Positions 44,201 through 54,748 of a stretch of DNA of 64,000 bases are shown in pieces. The position numbers and the translations under genes are program-made. The stretch comes from Rhododendron vialii (lineage: Eukaryota > Streptophyta > Magnoliopsida > Ericales > Ericaceae): NCBI RefSeq assembly GCF_030253575.1, contig NC_080557.1, positions 3,281,001 through 3,345,000 of the forward strand, read 5' to 3'. Every line of letters begins with the position of its first letter. Position 1 is the stretch's first letter. The notes beneath the pieces were generated by a model. The model worked only from the letters and a program-made list of their open reading frames with translations. It was not told the origin of the DNA and ran no database searches.

Positions 44201-46745
44201 CAGAAGGTATAGGAGCAGGACCCCAAACATCCATATGCAGCAAATCAAAGGGCTGAACAGACTTGGAAACAGAAAGAGGAAAACTTAAATTGTGACTTTT
44301 CACACTATGACAACTAGAACAGGAAACATCAAAAGATTTGGTCACAGGTAAACCAAACTGTCTTATTAATGCTTGAAAAAGAGGAAAACTAGGGTGTTCA
44401 AGCCTCTGATGCCACAAAGTGGCAGAGGATGTAGACACAGTGTTATTAGAAGAAAGAGCAACAGAAACCTGAGGTGAAGCAAGCTCAGAGCAAGTCTGAA
44501 TAGGGTAGAGACCCTTGTGACATGGACCGTGGAATAGAATTTGATGTGACTGGTTGTCCTGAATGACATAGCCAGAGGAAGTAAATGTTAGAGAGCAATT
44601 ATTATCCTTGGCAAATTGGAAAACTGATAGAAGGTTATGTGTAATGGCAGGTGTATGCAAAACATTAGTTAAATGGAATTTAGCATTTGGTGTGGGCAAA
44701 ATTCCTTTTCCAATACCAGTAATAGGCAAAAACTTACCATTTCCAACCATCACCCCCGCCCTTGCTGTATAAGGTTGTGTCTGTGTAAGATGAGTGGCAG
44801 TGGGAGTGACATGATTTGTAGCCCCACTGTCAAAGTACCAGTTTTGAGAAGGAAAACCAAGGCCAGTATTCCCTGTATGTGAAGAATATGTTGTAGAAAA
44901 AGCAGATGCAGCAGGAAAACCTGAGGGATACATGTCTGAAGAGGTCTCAAACCCTGAGCTATTACCCCCAAAACCATTAGATTGACCCCCAAAGCCACTA
45001 GATTGACCAACAGTAGGAGTGTAACCATATCCACCAAAACTAGTAGGCTGACCAACATTAGGTGAGTAACCAGAGTGCACAAAATGAGCTTGTGGTCCAG
45101 GATGGGAAAATCCAAAATGAGATGGTGGTCCATGATTTGCAGGTCCAGAGAAGTTAGCAAATGCCTGACCAGAAGAAAAAGAAGGTGCAGAATCAGGCCT
45201 CCACATGTTGAATTGTTGAAAACCTGATGGAGGGAACATTCCTTGAGATGATTGTACATTTCTGTAGTAACAAGTACGTACTGTGTGATTATCCTTGCCA
45301 CAAATTTGACAGCACCCCAGCTTGGAAAAAGGAACAAAGCCCTGTCCTCTAGGCTTGTTTTTGTTGCTATTAAATCTAGAACCAGAAGATTGAGGAAAGA
45401 AAGAACCTTGTGGAAACGGTGACTGAAACATTGGAACATGAGGCTGAGCTATTTGTGATTGAGAGGACGGTATGACGTGAGGTTGAGGAGACTGAGCCAT
45501 AGAAGCAGAAAAGGAACCAGTATTGGGCATCATTTGAGGTTGAACAGAACTAGTTGCACCAGAAAAACTAAGATCATGCAGTTTTTGAGTAGCAACAAAG
45601 ACACTAGTAGAATCAGATACTCCCTTAGACTTATGTAAACGAGATTCTTCTGCCTTTAAGATAGAGACAAGCTCATGGAATTTTAGATCTCTTTGAGCAC
45701 CAATAGCAGATTTCAATGGATCAAATTCTCCTGGTAAACCATTCATTGTATGAAACGCCAAATCATCATCATCTACCAGATAACCGACGGCACTTAACTT
45801 TTGTGCACAGAGCTTGATCTCATCAATATACTGTTCCATTGTACCAGTTTTGGTAAAGTTAAACAGTGATCTTTTGAGATCATGAATGTTAGGCCTAGAC
45901 AAGGAATTAAACCTCTGTTCCAAACAACTCCAAACTTCATAGGCATGATCTAACCCTAAAACCAGGGGTAAAGTAGAAGCAGATAAGGAAGCAGTCAAGC
46001 ATGACAACAACTGATTGTCAATAAGCTTCCAACGCAAATAAGCAGTATTCACTACAAGATTGTTACTTGTATCACGTATTTGCATAGGAGGTGCATTAAT
46101 AGTACCATCAACATAATCAATAAAGCCATTCGCGCGTAATGCATTTAAAACCTGTGTTTTCCAGAGAAGGTAGTTATCGGAACTTAGCTGAATCTTGACT
46201 AGTGTGTGGAAATTAGAGACCAGAAACGCGAGAGAAGGAGGCATTGTAACTCCAGTTTCACTAGAACCTGAATTTGCTGACATTCTGACAAACAGAGGAG
46301 TTGAAACCCTAACAAAGAAGTTGAAACCCTAAGTTGCAGAAGTTGATCGTTCTTGACGTACACACCGAGGATCTACAGACTTTCGTCTTCGTGAGCTTTG
46401 ATACCATAAAGAGATTCTGAATTCTGGACTGAATTGGTAAAGAAATGATCAAGAACTAGAGAGAGAAAACACGAGAAAAGAGAAAAGGAAAAACTGATTT
46501 TTATTTCATTCTATTCGATGATTACAAAGCTAGGCCTCAAAGTCTTATATATCAGTTGATTACAGAGTTAATCAAGATTACCCTCTAACTAATCTTAATT
46601 CCCTAACTAAGTCAGAAACTATCTAACCAACTACACACTTGAGTTAGCTGACGTGGAAGCTTGAGCTGAGCCTCCTGTGCTTGAGCTGGCAGCTTCACTT
46701 GAGCTAACATTAGAATGCTTTAAGCTAACATTAGAATCCTTTACA
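41296..46745 (-). mobile_element. Full-length Ty1/copia retrotransposon, minus strand
   Basis: Two 339-bp LTRs (41296-41634 and 46407-46745) differ at about six positions. The primer site (reverse complement TGGTATCAAAGC) abuts the right LTR at about 46395-46406. A G-rich polypurine tract abuts the left LTR. The polyprotein is open throughout. Flanks are the two halves of an Hsp70 copy, but no clean 5-bp target duplication is visible (left ends aatct, right begins ctgtt). Confidence 0.92.
41520..46283 (-). CDS. gag-pol: Ty1/copia gag-pol polyprotein, uninterrupted
   Basis: A single 1587-residue frame starting at ATG 46283. From N to C it has Gag of the UBN2 type, a zinc knuckle (CQICGKDNHTVRTC, about 45270-45315), a Ser/Gly/Phe-rich spacer, and protease (DSGATNHVT, about 44810-44840). 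Integrase follows with LWHQRLEHPS and the DVW/SDNGKEF/ERKHR core (about 43850-44400). Reverse transcriptase has YVDDIVITG (about 42575-42600) and RNase H has ADADWAGDP and SSTEAENRAM (about 41930-42110). The C-terminal 38 codons run into the 3' LTR. The usual EYRAM of RNase H reads ENRAM here. Integrase before RT identifies the copia type. It seems capable of being autonomous. Confidence 0.95.
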   Translation of the reverse strand: MSANSGSSETGVTMPPSLAFLVSNFHTLVKIQLSSDNYLLWKTQVLNALRANGFIDYVDGTINAPPMQIRDTSNNLVVNTAYLRWKLIDNQLLSCLTASLSASTLPLVLGLDHAYEVWSCLEQRFNSLSRPNIHDLKRSLFNFTKTGTMEQYIDEIKLCAQKLSAVGYLVDDDDLAFHTMNGLPGEFDPLKSAIGAQRDLKFHELVSILKAEESRLHKSKGVSDSTSVFVATQKLHDLSFSGATSSVQPQMMPNTGSFSASMAQSPQPHVIPSSQSQIAQPHVPMFQSPFPQGSFFPQSSGSRFNSNKNKPRGQGFVPFSKLGCCQICGKDNHTVRTCYYRNVQSSQGMFPPSGFQQFNMWRPDSAPSFSSGQAFANFSGPANHGPPSHFGFSHPGPQAHFVHSGYSPNVGQPTSFGGYGYTPTVGQSSGFGGQSNGFGGNSSGFETSSDMYPSGFPAASAFSTTYSSHTGNTGLGFPSQNWYFDSGATNHVTPTATHLTQTQPYTARAGVMVGNGKFLPITGIGKGILPTPNAKFHLTNVLHTPAITHNLLSVFQFAKDNNCSLTFTSSGYVIQDNQSHQILFHGPCHKGLYPIQTCSELASPQVSVALSSNNTVSTSSATLWHQRLEHPSFPLFQALIRQFGLPVTKSFDVSCSSCHSVKSHNLSFPLSVSKSVQPFDLLHMDVWGPAPIPSVKGFRYYLLIIDDCTRYSWLFPLHYKSDVKTTLTHFKAYVQTQFHATAKLVRSDNGKEFVNHYLTSLFLTNGTIHQTSCPHTPEQNGVVERKHRHLMDTTLTLLHQAGIPAQFWLEALITTVFLANRLPHSSLKFQVPFVLLFNSQPDYLALKPFGCACFPWLKPYHSHKLIPKSTPCVFLGYCQASKGYRCFDPISNKVYISRHVRFIESDFPYSTLLSKSLSLAPSTTDLSSFSVPLTDFQDIVITVTPNVPSVSSQSVSSPAPTPIFDTLSFPIHSSSEFLNVSIPNTTSSLPSSVSTTTSVPLSTVEPSHSMRTRSQHGIFKPKHPFTLFTSVSSFPLKEPSHFSEAISYHVWQKAMAEEYEALVKQGTWQLVPPPSHSHIIGCQWIYKIKRHSDGSVARYKAHLVANGNQQEEGMDYTETFSPVLKQPTLRVILSLAIHHHWPLRQLDVSNAFLHGVISEDVYMTQPLGYKDPAHPEYVCKLSKALYGLKQAPRAWYAMFSNYLIELGFISSKADTSLFILSQDSTITLVLIYVDDIVITGNDCAYISALITQLSKRFVMKDLGTLNYFLGIEVQSSSSGIFLSQAKYASELLLKAGMVECKPSATPISVKPGIPSSDSLFDNVHLYRTIVGSLQYLTLTRPELSFSVNVACQHMHCPRLSDFIAIKRILRYIKGTVHQGLHFRPSPLSLTAYADADWAGDPIDRRSTTGFSIFLGSNLVSWCAKKQHTVARSSTEAENRAMAQTASDLVWLQQLLYDLHVSLSSPPVLLCDNKSAIALASNPNFHARTKHIEIDYHFIREQVLSKRIVVSHVGTDYQIADIFTKALSVLRFQTLKAKLMVGDPPMRLQGAIKDSNVSLRDSNVSSSEAASSSTGGSAQASTSANSSV

Positions 46746-47050
46746 CTGTTGGGGAAATTAGAGTTGACTGGAATTCCCCGTGTGCCTAGGCGGGTTATCA
46801 AGGTGGTTTTCGATATAGATGCAAATGAGATATTGAAAGTGAGGGCAGAGGATGAGTCGACCGGGGTGAAGAGTAAGATGACGATTACGAACGATAAGGG
46901 GCGGTTGAGTGAGGAAGAGAAGGTGAAGACGAGAAATGCGTTGGAAAGGATCGAGAGGGCAGTGAAAGAGGCGATTGAGTGGTTGGGGAACGATGAGTCG
47001 GTGAAGTACGCGGATGAGTTGGCGGATAAGTTGAAGGGGTTGGAAGGGTT

Positions 47051-47210
47051 GTGTAATCCGATAATCGCGAACATGTATAAGGGAGACGGAGGCAGTGGTG
47101 GCGATGTGCCAATGGGTGGCGGTGGCGGTGTGTAATCCGATAATCGCGATCATGTATAAGGGCGACGGAGGCAGTGGTGGCGATGTGCCAATGGGTGGCG
47201 GTGGCGGTGG
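47051..47210 (+). repeat. 79-bp tandem duplication at the Hsp70 pseudogene end
   Basis: gtgtaatccgataatcgcg through the GGTGGCGGTGGCG run is repeated with an offset of 79 bases. Because 79 is not a multiple of three, the duplication truncated the frame at 47133-47135. Confidence 0.85.
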
Positions 47211-49546
47211 GTAAGTTGACTGAATGTGAAGAAGTATGGTGTGGTCTCTGTTTCGGTGTTCTGTTTTATGGGGGTTTTGCTCAAAGTTTGCAAATAAGTT
47301 GGGCTGCCTTTTGTAACTGATGTAACAGTAAATGTGAACTATCCACTTTATACAAGTTGGTGGTGGATTTGATGATTGGTCAAGTTGATTTTTATTTTTT
47401 TTAGTTGCGACATGAGTAGCTTGGATCATAATTTTGAAAATTGAAAAGGCGAAAGTTCTGGAACTCGCCAAGCAAATCATGCTCATTGTGACCATGATAT
47501 CTCGACCTTCTGATCAGAAGAAAAATCTCGATGTAGAAAACACCAACTGTCGATTGGATGACAAATCCTTGTTGCTCCTTTCCGTTGTCATCCTCTTGTT
47601 TGTGGTTGTTACTCGAGCCCACCGAGTTTAGTTTAGCTAGCGTTCCTTTCCGTTGTCATCCTCTTGTTTGTGGTTGTTACGCGAGCCCACCGAGTTTAGT
47701 TTAGCTAGTGTTCTTTGTCGACTCACACACAGACATGCTCAATTTTTCCTTGAATGTTTAAAAAAAATAGAGTTGGCAATTCAACCCATATTTTTTTAAC
47801 CCGTCCATAATCGCCCACATATAACCAATCTAATCCTCCCATATTATATAATGAGTTGATATGGATTCACCCATATAAACTCATATTTACATGGGTTTAG
47901 GTGGATTAGTAAAAGATCCAAGTGCTTCACGTATACTCCCATTTACCAAATGACGCATCCTCAGCTTCTCCTCTCGCTTCTTTCTCTATCTCTATGTAAC
48001 AGTGTGAGTTTACTTTTACAAGCTAGGTTGTTGCTATGATCAGTTTAGTTTGTTCTACTTCCAGGTTCCTATGTGTGCCGACGTAACAAGTACAAAATTA
48101 TCCTATATTCCTGGTAGTGGTGGGAGCAACAACTGACATGGAAATAGTCCTAATGCTTTGGCGTTATTGAACAAGAAACTCATAAAACTCCATTTGGACG
48201 GCAATTGAATTGAATTAGAGATATATTTTTTCGCGGAGGCTCGTTCACGGAGCGGCGCAAATGCACATACAATTCTAAATACAAATTACAATTTCTTCCA
48301 AATTTCAATCTCCAAAAAACGACCCATGAATTGTGCATGCTTTCTCATATGTCCAAATATTTGGGTGAAAATAAAAAAAAAAATTTACTTTTTTGATTCC
48401 TCTCATCAAGACGATCAATAAGGATAAAAAGTTTGTCGCAAAACGAAACAATGCGATTTTTTTTTTTGAATTAGGACAAAACGGAAAATGGGAGAAAATG
48501 AAAACAGGTCGGGGAAAAGGGAAAGGAAAAAAGGAAGGCGGGGAAAAAAGGGGGGGGGGGGGGGGGGGGGGGGGGGTTAGAGGGGGAAGGAAAACGGGTC
48601 GGGTCGGGCGGATTTGGGTTTGACTTGACCCATATTTGACCTAACCCATTTCAACTAGTTTACTATTCAACCCGCTCATATTTGACCCGCGACCCATTTC
48701 AACCCGCCTATTAGCCACCTCTAAAAAAAAAAACTCATAAATTTTTATTTTTGAAATTTTTCATCAAGACTTATAAATCCACAAAGTATAAAAATAAAGA
48801 AAGAAGATGCCAAAATGGGCCAAACGCCCGAGATCAAATTTAGTACTTTATCATATGTTGTTTCCTGGGATCTACTTTGGTCTTTATTGAAGCAAATTAC
48901 GATCAAAATTTGGAGGGAAAATAGTGCATTTAGATTTTATTAACAATTCTAAAGTGATAGCCTGTAGATCAGTTTGAGAAAGAATGAAACAAAAGACAAT
49001 CTTATCAAATTGCTAAGATAACAGCTTCTCTCACCGCGACGCCGTAATCATTTCCAACTCGTCCACAATGGCATTGGTGAAAACTCCAAGGTTTCCATTG
49101 CCGACGGACAGAAATGAAACTTTTTCTATCTCCATGATGCGCATTAATTGTACGGCAAAAGCTTTTGAAAATCAATATATTTAAATAGTTCTCAATATAT
49201 ATGTATATTGATGTATATGAAAATGCATAGATTTCTATGAAATGAGTGTCCATCATCATTGGAGTCACTTCAATTCACTCTTCCTCTAAAATTATACAAA
49301 AAAATCTGTCTATTTTTTGTTTTTTGCAATTTTTTTTTTAAGGTTTTGATCATAATTCAAATGAATTATTAGTCAGGACACAACGTGAAAGAAATCACAT
49401 CAGAAGACTTAATTAATTCATTGAACTAGTCCAAGAAATTTTGGAACGGTTGAGATGTCCTAATCTGTGCCATTTTGGACGTCGGAAGATCTTAATTAAT
49501 TAATTTAATTCATTCCACAAGTCGGAGAAATTTTCCTCCCTACGCT
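47211..49546. other. Intergenic DNA with short repeats
   Basis: It holds a 68-bp tandem duplication (47581-47648 and 47649-47716), a patch of gggtcgggcggg / cccatttcaacccgcc repeats (48590-48715), and a poly(G) run of about 25-28 bases near 48550-48577. A 60-codon frame at 47446-47631 with a hydrophobic end has no homologue that I recognise. No convincing gene is present. Confidence 0.45.
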
Positions 49547-50335
49547 ATGAACATCCACAGCGGAATAAGCAAAACAAAAAATTGTTAAAAGCTAGCAATA
49601 TTTGATCAGAAAAGTGCTCACCTTGGAATAACCAAACTCAGCAATCTCTTAACAACTCATCAAATTTTGGCTCTTCAATAATCAAAGCTAGCAATATTTT
49701 GTCAATAACCAAATTTTATCTCTCAATCAAATACATCAACATTACACGAAAATCTACTCTCTCTCTCTCTCTCAACAATGTTTTCAAAAAATAATTTTAA
49801 AAAACTTTAATTTTCAAAAAAAAATTGGTTTTTTTCAGAAACTTTTTTTTTTTACAAAAAACAATTTTTTCAAAAACTTTAAATAATTATAAATAAATAA
49901 AGTGTGTTTTCCAAAAATCTATTTTTGAAATTTCAAAACTCTTTTATAGAAAATTGTTTTTTACACAAAATCTGTTTTTAAAAAACTGTATTTATAGTTT
50001 TTAAAATTTCAAAACTATTTGTGTAAATATAATTCTTTCAAAATTTCTCAAAATTGTATTTACAGTTTTTAAGTGAACAAAGTGTGTTTTTTGAAAAATT
50101 ATTTTTCGTTTCGAAAAACTTTTTTTTTTATCTGTTTCTAATATAAACTGTTTTTTTTTCCTTCAAAAACCACTTTTTCAAAAAATATGCGTGAAATGAA
50201 GGGAAAAAGTTTGGAGGGCCCATTGGTTTAGGATTTGACATTGCTAATTCTAGCAATCTTTAAATGGATAATCAAAATTTGATGTGGCATGTTTTAATTA
50301 TTCATATTTGTTTATTACACTGCTGATGCTCTAAG
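49547..50335. mobile_element. MITE-like element with imperfect terminal inverted repeats
   Basis: The left end gaacatccacagcggaataagc resembles the reverse complement of the right end gtttattacactgctgatgctc. The interior is rich in short ttttcaaaaa / tttttgaaaa inverted motifs. The superfamily is not determined. Confidence 0.45.
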
Positions 50336-50510
50336 GTTTTAGCGGATGCTAATGACTTCAAGATTCAATCCAACGCTCGCAGCTATTGGCTTCACGTCCT
50401 CCAGGAGACGAAGAATCGTCCTGGTCGAAGCTGCCCATAGACACCATATAGAACGTGTATATAAATAAATAAACAAATAAAGCCTTGTACATACACGTGG
50501 ACTTCGGGTT

Positions 50511-50692
50511 GGTGCTGTGCAGTAAGGTAGCACCGTGTTGTGTACCTCCGAGCTGTCGGATCGTGCATCCGACTGTTTGGATCTCATCTCGACAACCAAT
50601 GATTGAGAGCTGTTTATTACTGAGATGAGATCCGATCCGTCGGATGTACGATCCGACGGCTCAGAGGTGCGCAACACGGTGCTGCGCACACC
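50511..50692. mobile_element. Fold-back MITE, about 180 bp
   Basis: ggtgctgtgc ... cgagctgtcggatcgtgcatccgac on the left pairs with gtcggatgtacgatccgacggctc ... ggtgctgcgcacacc on the right, leaving a loop of about 50 bases. The long GC-rich stem is obvious. Confidence 0.65.
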
Positions 50693-50895
50693 ATTGCAAA
50701 ACACTATCCCCAATTCATGTATTTGTCTCATTCCATCTCTATCAGCTCATCTCAACAAAGTCATATAATGTCCTATTAAATTCTCCACCATATGTTTTTG
50801 CAGGTCATTATCTAACAGTTAGGCACATATTGTAACCGACCAACAAATATAATTGCCAACTAAACTTATAATCATGTTTACATGAGGACATATAA

Positions 50896-51080
50896 ATATG
50901 AGAAAATCTTTTTAACGGCGGAGTCGTAAATAATTATTTACGGAGTCAATCGCTCCTTTCTCGAAACGTTTCATCAACATCCAGACCGTTCAAAACACTT
51001 TGTGACGGTCGCAAAGAATTGTTATTGTAAAAAACTTGTTCACGGTTGAACCGTGAATAAGTTTCTCTCCGTAAATATAT
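50896..51080. mobile_element. MITE-like CCGTAAATAA repeat
   Basis: It contains gtaaataattatttacgg and ttcacggttgaaccgtgaataag, inverted relative to each other. A related element lies at 55725-55890. The boundaries are approximate. Confidence 0.4.
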
Positions 51081-51351
51081 GCGACCTCCAAAAATAATAA
51101 ACTCAATTAATAAAGGAAACATAAATACTCATCGTAATCTGATAAAGATTGAAACTTGTGATCAGAAATATTCCAACAGACATATCCTACTCTGAGCCAT
51201 TTTGTGGACGTCAGAAGATCTTAATTAATTCATTGAATTAGTCCAAGAAATTTGGAAACGGTTGAAATGTCCTACTCCGTTGCATTTCTTGGAAGAGTGG
51301 TGCTACAGGGAGTACAAATGATTTTTTGGGAAACGGTTGAAATGTCCTCCA

Positions 51352-51611
51352 AAAATACTTTGTTTATCGTCCTCACAAAAAATAAGCTCAATCCAGTACC
51401 GGTAAGGACATTTATAAAATGTCCAACTTTGTCACAGAATTCAGGCCATTCTGGCAGAATCGCCTGAATTCTGTGACAAAGTTGGACGTTTTGTAAATGT
51501 CCGGCAGAATGGCCTGAATTCTGTGACAAAGTTGGACGTTTTGTAAATGTCCTTACCGATATTGGATTGAACTTATTTTTTACAAGGATCATAAACAAAA
51601 GTGTTCTAAAC
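51352..51611. mobile_element. Fold-back MITE with a 50-bp tandem duplication in one arm
   Basis: The left arm (51352-51445) pairs with the right arm (51512-51611) over about 95 bases, including accggtaaggacatttataaa and gtccaactttgtcacagaattc. Between them an extra copy of the inner right arm (gcctgaattctgtgacaaag, from 51462; repeated from 51512) is inserted. Confidence 0.75.
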
Positions 51612-52696
51612 AAAATGAGCGGTTCCGATTATTTTTTTGTGGCCCAAAACATGCCCAAAATGGCGTTTGTACGCACTAGTACAGATTTATGTTTGTGCCA
51701 GTATCATTTTTGTTCTTGGAACAATCCTTCTACCACCACACTCATTCACACACTCAGACTCACAACAAGGGTGGGGCCCACACACATTGAGTGTGTAGTG
51801 TGTGCGGGCTTCACCCTTATTGTAAGTATGAGCATATACATGAATGTGTGAATAAGTGACATGTCCGAAGCTTAGGCATTTTTGGGTCTTCACACTCATT
51901 TCAGCCTGAAACGAGTATTCTTCACTGCCGAAGAGCACGATCAGCAATCGGTACCCACGAGAAACGACCGGAAACTGTACGAATCCGCCGGTATCTCTGA
52001 CATCGGCAGTGATTCAATCCGCCGGTATCTTTGAGATCGGCGGAGAATCACCGGAAAATACAACGGAACAAATCGAGGAGTGAAAGATACTGGATTTTTG
52101 ATAAAACGGTACGTGCCAGCCGGCTTACAATAATATACAACCTTGCTCCAAAACTCTGGTATCTCTCCCACTTCCCGTTGCGTTTCCTCTATTTCTTGGT
52201 GTTTCTCAAATTTTCCTTACAATTCCCTGTACGTAGTTACATACTCACCTTCCAAACATGACTGTGTTTGCGTTGCGTCTCTAAAACCAGTTATTCTTTC
52301 TACCCATGGTCGTTAATAAATTTTATATGTAGTTATTACTCTCATTTCTCTATTTTTCTCTAATCACTATCCAAAAACCCCTCTCAACACCCAAATCAAA
52401 CAAAGCCGTTCAAATTGCTTTCCCCAAAAACATTTCATTCTCTCACTCCCTGCTTATAAAAAAAAAAAAAAATTAAAAAACAACATACTATTGCCTATTT
52501 TAGCTTATTTTTTGTCTTTATTTAAATTTTTTCACATTTATTAGTTCAATGTCAAATTTTTCGTGGATCATTGATTCATCTCCTTAAGAGAAATTGGTAA
52601 AGTAAAAAATTATGATCAAAATTTAATTTTTTTTATCTTTATTTAAAAAATTATAAATTTGAATAATAATTTTTTACTTTCCATTCTCTCTCTCCC
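51612..52696. other. Upstream region of the second open Hsp70 copy
   Basis: It includes a GTGTG-rich fold-back (51725-51860, related to 22993-25680) and a duplicated gaatccgccggtatctctgacatcggc motif (51981-52045). The last 200 bases are AT-rich with a weak TATA-like ttataaat near 52649. No heat-shock element with properly spaced nGAAn units was seen. Confidence 0.45.
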
Positions 52697-54691
52697 ATGA
52701 AAAAATCAGAAAGAATTGCAACAATGGGTACTAGTAACAAGGCCATCGGAATCGACCTCGGCACGAAGTACAGCTGCGTAGGGGTGTGGCATAACGACCG
52801 AGTCGAAATCATCCCAAACGACCAAGGCAACCGAACCACCCCTTCCTACGTCGCCTTCACTGACACCGAGCGCCTAATCGGCGACGCCGCCAAAAACCAA
52901 GTCGCCATGAACCCACAAAACATTGTTTCCAACACCAAACGCCTCATCGGCCGCCGAATCTCCGATCCCTCCGTCCAATCCGACATCAAACTTTGGCCCT
53001 TCAAAGTAGCTCCGGGTCCTGGCAACCATCCCATGATCGTCGTCAATTTCAAAGGGGAAGAGAAGCAATTCGCTGCCGAACAAATATCGAGCATGGTCTT
53101 GGTGAAGATGAGGGAAACGGCGGAGAATTTTCTTGGGCAATCGGTGAAAAATGCCGTTATTGCGGTCCCGGCGTATTTCAACAATTCGCAGCGGCAGGCG
53201 ACGATTGACGCTGGAGCGATTTCGGGAATGAACGTTGTGAGGATTATTAACGAGTCGAACGCGGCTGCAATTACGTACGGGTTCGACAAGAAGGGTTCAA
53301 TGAAAGGGGAGCAGAACGTGCTGATTTTTGACTTGGGTGGAGGAAGTTCCGATGTTTCGATTTTGACTATCGCAGAGGAGGTTTTCGAAGTGAAAGCTAT
53401 GGCGGGGGATACCCACTTGGGTGGGGAGGACTTCGATAACAGAATGGTGAATCATTTCGTGGCGGAGTTTCGGAGGAAGCACAAGAAGGATGTAAGTGGA
53501 AACTCAAGGGCGTTGAGGCGGTTGAGAACCGCTTGTGAGAGAGCAAAATGGACTCTATCGTCGGCTCCTCAGGCAACGATAGAGATCGATTCATTATACG
53601 AAGGGGTTGATTTTTACCCCACGATTACCCGGGCGAGGTTCGAGGAATTGAACATGGATTTGTTTACAAAGTGTATGGAGCTCGTCGAGAAATGCCTTCG
53701 CGATGCGAAAATCGATAAAAATTTGGTTGATGAAGTCGTCCTTGTCGGTGGGTCCACCCACATTCCAAAGATACAAGAATTACTGCAGGATTTCTTCAAC
53801 GGAAAAGAGCTATGTAAGAGTATTAACCCAGATGAGGCCGTGGCATACGGGGCTGCAGTTCAGGCGGCGATTTTAACCGGCGAGGTGCAGGATTTGTTGT
53901 TATTGCTCGATGTAACGCCGTATAGTTTGGGGTTAGAAATGGAGGGTGGGGTTATGACTGTTTTGATTCCAAGAAACGAGACGATTCCAGCTAAGAAGGA
54001 GCAGATTTTCTCGACGTTGTTGGATAATCAGCCTGGTTTTTTGATTCAGGTTTATGAAGTGGAAAGAGCGAGAGTTAAGGATAATAATCTGCTGGGGAAA
54101 TTCGAATTGACTGGATTTCCCCTTGCGCTGAGCGGGGTCCCGCAGATCAATGTGATTTTCGATATAGATGCGAATGGGATTTTGAACGTGACGGCGGAGG
54201 ACAAGACGGCGGGGGTACTAAAGAGTAGGATTACGATAACGTACGATAAAGGGGGGTTGAGTAAGGAGGAGATTGGGAGGATGGCGGGGGACACGGAGAA
54301 GTATAAGTTGGAGGACGAAGAGGCGAGGAGGAAGGTGGAGGCAGGGAACGCGTTGGAGAATTATGGTATCTCTTCTTCCATTTTTTCATTTCATTAGTTA
54401 GTGAGATATACTTATACTTAGAGCATGTACATTAAGGAAAATGTATTTTAGCTACCCAATAATTCACTGTTTTTATTTTATCTATTCAAATTTCTCTCTC
54501 ACCAATCTTCTCTATTATCATCTCTATCCTTATAAAATACTATAAAATTGCAGTACTATTTTTGTTTCCCCTCTCTCTCCGCAGTTCTCTATCTAAAATC
54601 AAAAGACCCAAACCCACAAATTAACTACCATATATCAATTAACCCAAAATTTGAACCGTACAAAATTATTGCATGCAAGGTGGGGTTAGGA

Positions 54692-54748
<57 letters not shown>

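Larger units (their letters stand above)
39874..47210 (+). pseudogene. Hsp70 pseudogene split by a copia element
   Basis: Hsp70 coding sequence covers 39874-41295 and 46746-47135. An 8-base insertion near 40040-40047 shifts frame. A TAA at 40833-40835 replaces the Glu codon after Phe-Glu. Another 8-base insertion at about 40903-40910 shifts again. The copia element at 41296-46745 interrupts the beta domain (aataatct / ctgttgggg). The distal part retains part of the normal lid ([25 protein letters not shown]) with a short deletion, and ends VPMGGGGG without EEVD. The last 79 bases are duplicated (47051 and 47130). This copy shows that a lid-bearing relative existed beside the lid-less ones. 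Confidence 0.9.

Noticed and set aside
47446-47631. Roughly 60-codon frame with a hydrophobic C-terminus
   Set aside because: It lacks a convincing ATG context and homologue, and a 68-bp tandem duplication overlaps its end. It is left as intergenic.
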